The position numbers were made by a program, and so were the translations under genes. A model generated the notes under the pieces. It did no database searches, was not told the origin of the DNA, and was given only the letters and a program-made list of their open reading frames with translations. A stretch of 64,000 nucleotides of DNA from the NCBI RefSeq assembly GCF_000600335.2, contig NZ_KK088560.1:1-64000 (forward strand). The letters are read 5' to 3'. The number at the start of each line of letters is the position of its first letter. The first letter of the stretch is position 1. Below, piece by piece: positions 14,297 through 21,244 of the stretch. Origin of the DNA: Rubellimicrobium mesophilum DSM 19309. GTDB lineage: Bacteria > Pseudomonadota > Alphaproteobacteria > Rhodobacterales > Rhodobacteraceae.

Positions 14297-15178
14297 TCAG
14301 AGCCCGTTCGCCCGCGCCACGAAGTCGGGGAGGTGGGGCACGTAGTCCTCCGGCCCGTCGCCGCCCTGCGCCATCGCCGTCGCGAAGGAGTTCTTCGCCG
14401 CGCTCGCCATGTGGGTGCTCACCACGGCGGCGTTCGCCATCGACTCGAGGTAGCGCAGGTCCTTGTAGGCGTTCGATATCGTGAAGCGATGCGCCTCGCG
14501 GTTCCCCTCCAGCGCGTAGCCCATGAAGGTCTGGTAGAAGCCGCAGTCCATTCGCCCACCCCGGATGACGGCATCGAAGCTCTCGACCGGGATGCCCACC
14601 TTGCGCGACAGCGCCAGCGCCTCGGAGTAGAGCGCTGCGTAGCCGAGGCTCAGGAAGTTGTTGAGGAGCTTCATCCTGTGCCCGTCGCCCGGCCCGCCGA
14701 CATGGACGACCCGGCCCGCGAAGCATTCGAGGATGGGCGTGATCCGCTCCAGCACCGAGGTCTCGGCGCCCACCATTAGGTCGAGGTTCCGCTCCCAGGC
14801 GTCCTTGGGCGTGCGGCCGAGCGGTGCGTCCACCAGGGTCACGCCGAGGTCCCGCAGCTCCTCGCCCAGCCGGTCGGTCACGGCAGGGTCCGAGGTGGAG
14901 CAGTCCACGATCACCATGTCCCGACGCAGCGCCGGTTTCATCGCCGCGACGACCTCGGCCACCTGCGGGGAGGCGGTCAGGCACATCAGGATCACGTCCG
15001 ACGCATCGGCCAGCGCGGCGGGCGAGGGGGCCTCGGTCGCGCCCTTGGCGACGAGGTCTTCGACCGCCTCGCGCCGCCGGTGCCCCAGCACGGTCAGCGG
15101 ATAGCCCTTCGTCAGGATGCCATGCGCCATCGGATGGCCCATCAGCCCCAGACCCACGAACCCGACCCGCTCCTCCAT
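14297..15178 (-). CDS. NAD(P)-dependent beta-hydroxyacid dehydrogenase
   Basis: The 293-residue protein belongs to the 3-hydroxyisobutyrate/6-phosphogluconate dehydrogenase family. It has an N-terminal Rossmann motif (VGFVGLGLMGHPMA), the substrate-binding region VDAPLGRTPKDA, and the catalytic lysine block GDGHRMKLLNNFLSLGYAAL. It acts in the cytoplasm on a small hydroxy acid; the substrate cannot be deduced. It is monocistronic: the usg gene converges from the left and a hairpin-bearing intergenic region lies upstream. A perfect CtrA-type box sits about 67 bases before its start, suggesting cell-cycle or CtrA-linked control. It is not a close copy of the related dehydrogenase at 56.9 kb. 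Confidence 0.85.
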   Translation of the reverse strand: MEERVGFVGLGLMGHPMAHGILTKGYPLTVLGHRRREAVEDLVAKGATEAPSPAALADASDVILMCLTASPQVAEVVAAMKPALRRDMVIVDCSTSDPAVTDRLGEELRDLGVTLVDAPLGRTPKDAWERNLDLMVGAETSVLERITPILECFAGRVVHVGGPGDGHRMKLLNNFLSLGYAALYSEALALSRKVGIPVESFDAVIRGGRMDCGFYQTFMGYALEGNREAHRFTISNAYKDLRYLESMANAAVVSTHMASAAKNSFATAMAQGGDGPEDYVPHLPDFVARANGL

Positions 15179-15244
15179 GTCGCCCTCCCTTGCAGCACGG
15201 GCACCATGTAGCGGCGCAGGAAAAGGGTCCAGCGGGCGGCGGCG

Positions 15245-15260
15245 TTAACCCGACCTTAAC
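15245..15260. promoter_or_regulatory. Putative CtrA binding box
   Basis: TTAA-CCCGACC-TTAAC matches the CtrA consensus TTAA-N7-TTAA(C) exactly. Such a match is rare by chance in DNA this G+C-rich. It lies in the intergenic region upstream of the minus-strand dehydrogenase gene (start 15178), with ctrA itself present at 1.3 kb. Confidence 0.55.
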
Positions 15261-15283
15261 TTCGGCATGGCATACCTTCCCTC

Positions 15284-15303
15284 AGGCCCGCGGCCACGGG
15301 CCT
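15284..15303. terminator. Second hairpin in the 15.2-15.4 kb intergenic region
   Basis: AGGCCCG (15284-15290) pairs with CGGGCCT (15297-15303) over a 6-base loop. It has no T-tract and may back up the longer hairpin at 15347. Confidence 0.3.
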
Positions 15304-15346
15304 AGTCGCCCATCGCCGCCAAGGGAGGGGAGAGGTGCGCCCCCTC

Positions 15347-15381
15347 GGCGGGCGTGGAACCCACACGCTGCCACGCCCGCC
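15347..15381 (-). terminator. Terminator-like hairpin after ornithine cyclodeaminase gene
   Basis: GGCGGGCGTGG (15347-15357) pairs perfectly with CCACGCCCGCC (15371-15381) over a 13-base loop, 38 bases beyond the ocd stop codon. No T-tract follows, so termination may need Rho. Confidence 0.45.
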
Positions 15382-15418
15382 CGCAGGTTACGCGCACCGA
15401 GGGCAGGCGCCACCCCCG

Positions 15419-16498
15419 CTACTTCGCCCGCATCAGCATCCCGAACAGGTCGCGCGGATCGTCCGGGTCGGCGATCATGTCGAGCAGGTCGTAGAGCCCC
15501 GTCTCCTTCGCCTTCGCCCTGACATAGGTGAGCGCCGAGAAGTCCTCGATGGCGAAGCCCACCGAATCGAACAGCGTGATCTGCGCCTCGCCCGTCCGGC
15601 CCGGCTTGCGCCCCGCGACCACCTCCCAGAGCTCCGTCACCGGATGATCCGGGTCGAGCTGCTGGATCTCGCCCTCGATGCGCGTCTGCGGCGGGAACTC
15701 GACGAAGATGTCCGACCTGAGCAGGATCTCCTTCGCCAGCTCCGTCTTGCCGGGGCTGTCGCCGCCCACCGCGTTCAGATGCACCCCCGCGCCCACCATG
15801 TTGTCGGTCAGGATCGTGGCGAGCTTCTTGTCCGCTGTCGCCGTGGTGATGATCTGCGCGCCCTGGATCGCCTCCTCGGCCGTCGCGCAGTGCACCACGC
15901 GCAGCCCGGTTCCCCGGAGGTTGCGGGCGCACTTCTCGGTCGCCTTCGGGTCGATGTCCCAGAGCCGCACCTCCTCGATCCCGAGGATCGCCTTGAAGGC
16001 CACCGCCTGGAACTCGGACTGCGCGCCGTTGCCGATCACGGCCATGACCTTCGAGCCCTTGGGGGCCAGGTGCCTTGCCGCCATCGCCGACATGGCGGCG
16101 GTCCGCAGCGCCGTCAGCATCGTCATCTCGGACAGCATCACCGGATAACCCGTGTGCATGTCGGCAAGCAGCCCGAAGGCCGTCACGGTCTGAAGCCCCG
16201 CCCGCATGTTCCTGGGGTGGCCGTTCACGTACTTGAACCCGTAGGTGTCGCCATCGGCCGTCGGCATGAGCTCGATGACCCCCTCGGCCGAATGGGCCGG
16301 GATGCGCGCCGTCTTGTCGAAGCTCTCCCAGCGACGGAAGTTGCCCTCGATGACCTCGGCCAACTCTTTGAGCATGGTCTCGAGGCCCACGCGATGCACG
16401 AGGCGCATCATGTTGTCGACGCTGACGAAGGGGATCAGCGCCCGCTCCGACGGGGCGGCGTTCGTGGCGGCAATGGGTTTCTCGATGACGGCGTTCAT
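15419..16498 (-). CDS. Ornithine cyclodeaminase
   Basis: The enzyme converts ornithine to proline and ammonia with bound NAD+, completing arginine use as a nitrogen and carbon source. The 359-residue protein shows the mu-crystallin/OCD fold: ELMPTADGDTYGFKYVNGHP substrate region, the NAD-binding VMAVIGNGAQSEFQ, and AVGGDSPGKTEL with the catalytic Asp region. Its ATG overlaps the arginase stop by four bases, so the pair is one operon (arginase first). The divergent Lrp-family gene is the likely regulator. Length is normal for the family. Confidence 0.93.
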   Translation of the reverse strand: MNAVIEKPIAATNAAPSERALIPFVSVDNMMRLVHRVGLETMLKELAEVIEGNFRRWESFDKTARIPAHSAEGVIELMPTADGDTYGFKYVNGHPRNMRAGLQTVTAFGLLADMHTGYPVMLSEMTMLTALRTAAMSAMAARHLAPKGSKVMAVIGNGAQSEFQAVAFKAILGIEEVRLWDIDPKATEKCARNLRGTGLRVVHCATAEEAIQGAQIITTATADKKLATILTDNMVGAGVHLNAVGGDSPGKTELAKEILLRSDIFVEFPPQTRIEGEIQQLDPDHPVTELWEVVAGRKPGRTGEAQITLFDSVGFAIEDFSALTYVRAKAKETGLYDLLDMIADPDDPRDLFGMLMRAK

Positions 16499-17418
16499 GC
16501 AAGGCTCCTTGTAGGTCTGTCGAAAATGCGGCGTCCCAGGAGGGACGCGGTAAGGTCCACCATCAGCCCGGCGGTCTTCCCCCGCTCGTCGAGGAACGGG
16601 TTCAGCTCCACGAGGTCGAGCGAGGTGACAAGGCCGGAGTCGTAGAGCATCTCCATCACGAGATGCGCCTCGCGGAAGGTGGTGCCCCCGGGCGAGGTCG
16701 TGCCGACGGCGGGCGCGATGGAGGGGTCGAGGAAGTCAACGTCGAAGGACACGTGCAGCAGGCCCCCTGCGGCGTCCACGCGGGCCAGGAACTCGGCGAG
16801 CGGGGCCCGGATGCCGTTCTCGTCGATGGCCCGCATGTCGACGAGGTGGATGTCGGTCTCCTCCAGTGCCTCGCGCTCGGCCGGGTCCACGGACCGCAGG
16901 CCGATCATGCAGATGTTCTTGGACGGGATCGGGTTTGCCATCGGCGGGAACATCGTGAATCCCTCCCGCCCCGCGAGGTAGGCCACCGAGGTCCCGTGGA
17001 GGTTCCCGCTCTCCGTGCTGGCCAGCGTGTGGTAGTCGCTGTGAGCGTCGAGCCACAGCAGGAACAGGGGCTTGCCCTCCCGCGCCGCATGGGCCGCGAC
17101 GCCGGAGACGGTCCCCATCGACAGCGCGTGGTCGCCACCCAGGAAGATCGGCATTCCCTGGCCCGCCGCCTGCTCGCCCGCGCGGGCGAGCGACGAGGTC
17201 CAACCCACCGTCTCGCCCAATGCCCAGAGCCGCGCGTCCGGCGCGATCTCGACGGCGTCGGGCACGACGTTCCCGAGGTCGGTCACCCGGTGCCCGAGCC
17301 CGGTCAGCGCCTCCGCCAGCCCGGCGACGCGGTAGGCGTCCGGGCCCATCAGGCAGCCGCGTCGCCGCTTGCCGCTGTCCACGGGGGCCCCGATCAGGAT
17401 GATGTCGCGCGATTCCAT
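16495..17418 (-). CDS. rocF: Arginase
   Basis: Arginase hydrolyses arginine to ornithine and urea with a binuclear manganese centre. The 307-residue protein has all metal-ligand motifs: GGDHALSMG (His97), WLDAHSDYHT (Asp124, His126, Asp128) and SFDVDFLDPSIAP. The last differs slightly from the common DVDALDP. It is the first gene of a two-gene operon with ornithine cyclodeaminase, overlapping it by ATGA, and is divergent from an Lrp/AsnC regulator across about 80 bases. Together they define an arginine to ornithine to proline catabolic route. Confidence 0.94.
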   Translation of the reverse strand: MESRDIILIGAPVDSGKRRRGCLMGPDAYRVAGLAEALTGLGHRVTDLGNVVPDAVEIAPDARLWALGETVGWTSSLARAGEQAAGQGMPIFLGGDHALSMGTVSGVAAHAAREGKPLFLLWLDAHSDYHTLASTESGNLHGTSVAYLAGREGFTMFPPMANPIPSKNICMIGLRSVDPAEREALEETDIHLVDMRAIDENGIRAPLAEFLARVDAAGGLLHVSFDVDFLDPSIAPAVGTTSPGGTTFREAHLVMEMLYDSGLVTSLDLVELNPFLDERGKTAGLMVDLTASLLGRRIFDRPTRSLA

Positions 17419-17498
17419 GTGACTAACCTCGTGACGAAGGGTGGCAGACAGAAGGGGTGTTCCTGTGCGATAGGTATGTTGTTTACCCGAAACGGGCA

Positions 17499-17942
17499 GT
17501 GGACTTGGACGATCTGGACCAGAAACTCATCGGTGCGCTTCGACGGGACGGACGGGCGAGTCTGTCGGACCTTGCGCATGACCTGGGGGTCACGCGGACG
17601 ACCGTCAGGTCGCGGCTCGGGCGGCTGATCGCCTCGGGGGAGGTCGCCGGCTTCACGGTGCTCACCCGAGCCGACGTGGCGACGGCGCCCGTGCGGGGTC
17701 TGATGATGCTTCAGGTGGAGGGACAAGGGACCGACCGCGTCATGGCCCGCCTCGCCGGAATCCCGGAGGTCACGGCCTACCACACGACCAACGGCACCTG
17801 GGACCTTATCGTGGAGGTCGGAACCCAGACGCTCGAACGGTTCGACGAGGTGCTCTTCGCGATCCGCCGCATCCCCGGGGTGACCCGGAGCGAGACGAAC
17901 CTCCTGCTCTCGACCCGTCGCCCCGTCAGGCGGCCCGTGTGA
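17499..17942 (+). CDS. Lrp/AsnC-family transcriptional regulator
   Basis: The protein has an N-terminal winged helix (DDLDQKLIGALRRDGRASLSDLAHDLGVTRTTVRSRL) and a C-terminal RAM/ligand-binding domain ending in the usual TNLLLSTR. Its divergent position next to arginase and ornithine cyclodeaminase suggests it senses arginine or ornithine and activates that operon, a common arrangement. I chose the GTG at 17499 (MDLDDLDQ), which fits family N-termini and leaves room for divergent promoters; an in-frame GTG at 17457 would add 14 residues. Its 3' end overlaps the convergent dsbB by 17 bases. Confidence 0.88.
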   Translation: MDLDDLDQKLIGALRRDGRASLSDLAHDLGVTRTTVRSRLGRLIASGEVAGFTVLTRADVATAPVRGLMMLQVEGQGTDRVMARLAGIPEVTAYHTTNGTWDLIVEVGTQTLERFDEVLFAIRRIPGVTRSETNLLLSTRRPVRRPV

Positions 17943-18408
17943 CGGACTGCCGCCCCGAGGAGGCGCGCACCGCCCGGACCCAGAGGATCACGAGAATCAG
18001 TGAAAAGATCGCGTTCCACGTAGCCATCGACAGACCCAGGAACTGCCAGGAGACCTGGTCGCACATCACGATCTGCGGCCCGTCGACCGACAGGAGGTCG
18101 GCTCCCGACATGCCGCCCAGGCCGCTTCCCGTGCAGGCCGAGGGGCCGGGCCACCAGTGTCGCTCAACCCCGGAGTGGTAGATGCCGATCCCCGCCGTCG
18201 TGGCCGCCGCGATCGCCCCGAGGGTCGGGAATACGGGCCCGCGCACGAGAAGCGCCAGGACCCCGATCGCCACGGCTGCGAAGTGCGGGTAGCGCTGCCA
18301 CCAGCAGAGCTCGCACGGTGAGTATCCGAGCGCCTGGAACACGTATGCCCCCGCGAGAAGGGCCAGCGAGCCGCCGGCTGCGGCAAGGACATAGTTGGTG
18401 CGCGTCAC
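17926..18408 (-). CDS. dsbB: Disulfide bond formation protein DsbB
   Basis: DsbB reoxidises periplasmic DsbA and passes electrons to quinones. The 160-residue protein has four predicted membrane spans and both redox pairs: Cys32-Cys35 in PCELCWWQRYPH, and Cys92 and Cys116 in the second periplasmic loop (SACTGSG, VMCDQVSWQFLGLSMA). This is a complete DsbB. It is convergent with the Lrp regulator and divergent from the metallopeptidase gene; no dsbA is present in the window. Confidence 0.93.
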   Translation of the reverse strand: MTRTNYVLAAAGGSLALLAGAYVFQALGYSPCELCWWQRYPHFAAVAIGVLALLVRGPVFPTLGAIAAATTAGIGIYHSGVERHWWPGPSACTGSGLGGMSGADLLSVDGPQIVMCDQVSWQFLGLSMATWNAIFSLILVILWVRAVRASSGRQSVTRAA

Positions 18409-18530
18409 GGCGGCCTCCAGGCTGTTGGCGCCATGTGATCCCGGCCCCCCGGGGAACGCAAGGCGGGACTCGGGACCTTTTGGCCGCTCGTGGCGTTGTG
18501 ACCGCCGAAGGCATTCGCAGGAGAGTGGCC

Positions 18531-19367
18531 ATGAGGTGGCAGGGGCGGCGCGGGAGCGGCAACATCGAGGACCGGCGCCGAATGGGATCGTCGGGCATGG
18601 CGATCGGCGGGGCCGGCGGGCTCGGCATCCTTGCCATCGTCGTGATCGGCGCGCTGTTCGGCGTCGACCTGACGCCCATGCTCGGCGGCGGCGGACAGGT
18701 CCAGACCGGCTCGGGCGAGTTGACCCAGGCGGACGAGCAGGCCGGCCAGTTCGTCTCGGTCATCCTCGCCGACACCGAGGACGTGTGGTCCAACATCTTC
18801 CAGACCAAGCTCGGCCAGACCTACGAGCCCACGACCCTGGTCCTCTTCTCGGGCGTGACGCAATCGGGCTGCGGCGGTGCCAATGCCCAGACCGGGCCGT
18901 TCTACTGCCCGGTCGACAAGAAGGTGTATCTCGACACGGACTTCTTCCAGCTCATGGACCGGCAGCTCGGCGCCGGGGGCGACTTCGCCGATGCCTATGT
19001 CGTCGCGCACGAGGTCGGCCACCACGTCCAGGACCTCCTCGGTATCCTGGACGAGGCTCAGCGTGGTGCGCAGCAGGGGGCCGACAGCGCGTCGGTCCGC
19101 ACGGAGCTGCAGGCGGACTGCTTTGCCGGCGTCTGGGCCTCCTACGAGCAGCAGATGTTCGGCGCCCTCGACCAGGGCGATGTCGAGGAAGCCGTCAACG
19201 CCGCCCAGCAGATCGGCGACGACACTCTGCAACAGGAGACGCAGGGCGTGGTCGTGCCCGACAGCTTCACCCACGGCACGAGCGCCCAGCGCGTCCGCTG
19301 GTTCATGACCGGCTACCAGAGCGGCGATATCGGCGCCTGCGACACGTTCCGCGCGCGTCAGCTCTGA
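18531..19367 (+). CDS. Neutral zinc metallopeptidase (YpfJ family)
   Basis: The 278-residue protein has a charged N-terminus, one membrane anchor (about residues 23-46, GGAGGLGILAIVVIGALFG) and a periplasmic domain with the zinc motif HEVGHH (HExxH at 160-164) and a downstream ELQADCFAG that probably supplies the third ligand. Two cysteines before the zinc site (SGCGG, FYCPVD) are conserved in the family. The family is DUF-type with presumed, not proven, protease activity. The start at 18531 has AGGAGA upstream. A hairpin at 19388 follows and then a tRNA gene. Confidence 0.88.
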   Translation: MRWQGRRGSGNIEDRRRMGSSGMAIGGAGGLGILAIVVIGALFGVDLTPMLGGGGQVQTGSGELTQADEQAGQFVSVILADTEDVWSNIFQTKLGQTYEPTTLVLFSGVTQSGCGGANAQTGPFYCPVDKKVYLDTDFFQLMDRQLGAGGDFADAYVVAHEVGHHVQDLLGILDEAQRGAQQGADSASVRTELQADCFAGVWASYEQQMFGALDQGDVEEAVNAAQQIGDDTLQQETQGVVVPDSFTHGTSAQRVRWFMTGYQSGDIGACDTFRARQL

Positions 19368-19387
19368 TCCCTTTGACGGCCGCGCCT

Positions 19388-19406
19388 CCGCCCGCTAGAC
19401 GGGCGG
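19388..19406 (+). terminator. Hairpin between metallopeptidase and tRNA-Leu
   Basis: CCGCCCG (19388-19394) pairs with CGGGCGG (19400-19406) over a 5-base loop, 20 bases after the metallopeptidase stop. There is no T-tract. Confidence 0.35.
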
Positions 19407-19411
19407 GGCTG

Positions 19412-19498
19412 GCCGGTGTGGCGGAATGGTAGACGCAGCGGATTCAAAATCCGCCGAGGCAACCCCTCGTGAAGGTTCGAGTCCTTTCACCGGCACCA
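19412..19498 (+). tRNA. tRNA-Leu (anticodon CAA)
   Basis: The acceptor stem GCCGGTG pairs with CACCGGC, and the anticodon stem GCGGA/TCCGC carries loop TTCAAAA, giving anticodon CAA, which reads TTG. A long variable arm (CGAGG...CCTCG) marks it as a class II tRNA, as expected for leucine, and the TTCGAGT T-loop is present. The 3' CCA (19496-19498) is encoded in the DNA. It is followed by a CGAAGGCG/CGCCTTCG hairpin at 19512-19539 without a T-tract. Confidence 0.96.
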
Positions 19499-19637
19499 CT
19501 ATCCCTCGAAGCGAAGGCGGCTCGGGCCGGTCGCCTTCGGATGCGCTGGCGCCCCGGACCCGATCATTCGCCAGCAGGCTTGGGTCTCGGCACCTCCGCA
19601 ATTCGTCGAAGTGACCAGCTAGGGACAGTCACCGGCC

Positions 19638-21173
19638 TCACGCCGCCACTGGCATCTCGATCGAGCAGACAACGCCGGCGGGCGGATAGGCTATCGCCAC
19701 GGAGCCGTCGAGTTGCTGCGCCAGACCCCTCTCGATCAAACGGGAGCCAAAGCCCTTCTCCTTCGGCGGTATCACCGGGGGCCCATCTTCCTCCTTCCAA
19801 TCGATCCGCAGGGCTCCGCCGTCTCGCCTCCAAGAGAGGCGGACCCGGCCCCGGTCATTGGACAGCGCCCCGTATTTGGCCGCGTTCGTAGCCAACTCGT
19901 GGAACGCCATGCCGAGCGCCAGCGCCGCGTAAGGGTCGAGCCGGATCTCCGGACCCTCGACGATCAGCCGTCCCGCCGCTTCGCCGGTCGCGCGGTAGGG
20001 CTCGAGCGCCAGGTCCGCGAGCTCCTTCAGGCAGGTCCGCCCCCAGGCCTCGCGCGTCAGGAGGTCGTGCGAACGGGAGAGCGCCAGGAGCCGGGCATCG
20101 ATGCCCTCGCGGACCCTCGACGGGATCTCGGACCCGCGAAGGCCCTGCCGGACGATCGACTGCACCGTGGCAAGCGTATTCTTCACCCGGTGGTTCAACT
20201 CGTTCATGAGAAGGCGCAGGCGGGCCTGGGCTTCCTTCTCGGCACGGATGTCGCGCACCTCGACGATGGTGCCGACCGCCTTGGCCGCCTGGTCGCGGAT
20301 TGGGGAGGCCGTGAAGGCCACGGGGTAGAAATGGCCGTCCTTGTGGACGAAAACTTCCTCCCCGCTGGTCTGGTTGTCCTCGGGATAGGCTCGGTCGATG
20401 GGACAGTCCTGCAAGGGGAAAGGTCGCCCGTCCGGGTAACGGTGGTGGATCACGTCGTGCAGCGGACGGTCCTGCGTCTCGTCCAGCCGATACCCCGTGA
20501 GCTGCTCGGCCGCCGCGTTCATGTAGACGCAGCGCTGACGGTCATCCATCATGAAGACGGCCATCCGGGTATTGTCCAGAACCGCCGACAGGCGGAGCTC
20601 GCTGGCGATGCGGGCCTCCTCGAGGCTGCGCCGGTCATGCGTCTCGGTGTGGATGCCGACCCACTCGCAGACGCGTCCCCTCTCATCGAGCACCGGGGCG
20701 GCCTTGGAGATGAATGGACGGTAGCCGTCCGCATCGGCCCGCCAGAGACGCCCCTCGGCGCTGTAGTGCCGCCGGGTCGCCACGGCCTCGGCCCAGGACC
20801 GCCTCAGCCTCTCGCGATCATCCGGATGGATCGCGTTCGCCCAGCCGCCACCCCGGCACTCGTCCCAGCTCTGGCCGGTGTAGGCTTGCCAGTAGGGTTG
20901 CGGCTCCAGGAAGTCGCCCTTCGCGTCGGTGGTCCATGTGCAGATCGCGAGCCAGCCGACGAGCCGGGCGACGTCCGCCCGGCTATCCGATCCCGGATCG
21001 AGGGCGCGGGTGTCGAGGCCGGTGGCGTTCAGACGGCGACGCAGGCGCGCGACCTCCGCCTCCAGCTCGGCGATCCGGGCCTGGGACGTGTCGGTGAGGG
21101 GCCGCTGGACAGGGGCGGTGGTCAATGGGCTCTTCCTTGCGGTGGGGCGCGGAGCACGATCATCGTACGACAC
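19638..21173 (-). CDS. PAS-PAS HWE-family sensor histidine kinase
   Basis: The protein (511 aa from a GTG at 21173) has a short N-terminal coiled coil (about 30-50), two PAS domains (about 60-185 and 195-315) and a C-terminal HWE-type kinase: phospho-acceptor His in ELNHRVKNTLATVQSIV, the N-box HELATNAAKYGAL, and the WxE signature in IDWKEEDGP. There is no transmembrane segment, so it senses a cytoplasmic cue; relatives include light- and redox-responsive kinases and the general stress pathway. No response regulator is adjacent, and no LOV-type cysteine motif (GxNCRFLQ) is seen. The GTG start has only a weak ribosome binding site and could be further downstream. Confidence 0.88.
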   Translation of the reverse strand: MSYDDRAPRPTARKSPLTTAPVQRPLTDTSQARIAELEAEVARLRRRLNATGLDTRALDPGSDSRADVARLVGWLAICTWTTDAKGDFLEPQPYWQAYTGQSWDECRGGGWANAIHPDDRERLRRSWAEAVATRRHYSAEGRLWRADADGYRPFISKAAPVLDERGRVCEWVGIHTETHDRRSLEEARIASELRLSAVLDNTRMAVFMMDDRQRCVYMNAAAEQLTGYRLDETQDRPLHDVIHHRYPDGRPFPLQDCPIDRAYPEDNQTSGEEVFVHKDGHFYPVAFTASPIRDQAAKAVGTIVEVRDIRAEKEAQARLRLLMNELNHRVKNTLATVQSIVRQGLRGSEIPSRVREGIDARLLALSRSHDLLTREAWGRTCLKELADLALEPYRATGEAAGRLIVEGPEIRLDPYAALALGMAFHELATNAAKYGALSNDRGRVRLSWRRDGGALRIDWKEEDGPPVIPPKEKGFGSRLIERGLAQQLDGSVAIAYPPAGVVCSIEMPVAA

Positions 21174-21244
21174 TCAACCTACAAGCGAAAAAGCCCTCTC
21201 CGTATTCACGGCGATGCGAGGCCAGACGAGGTGGCCGAGAGGCC

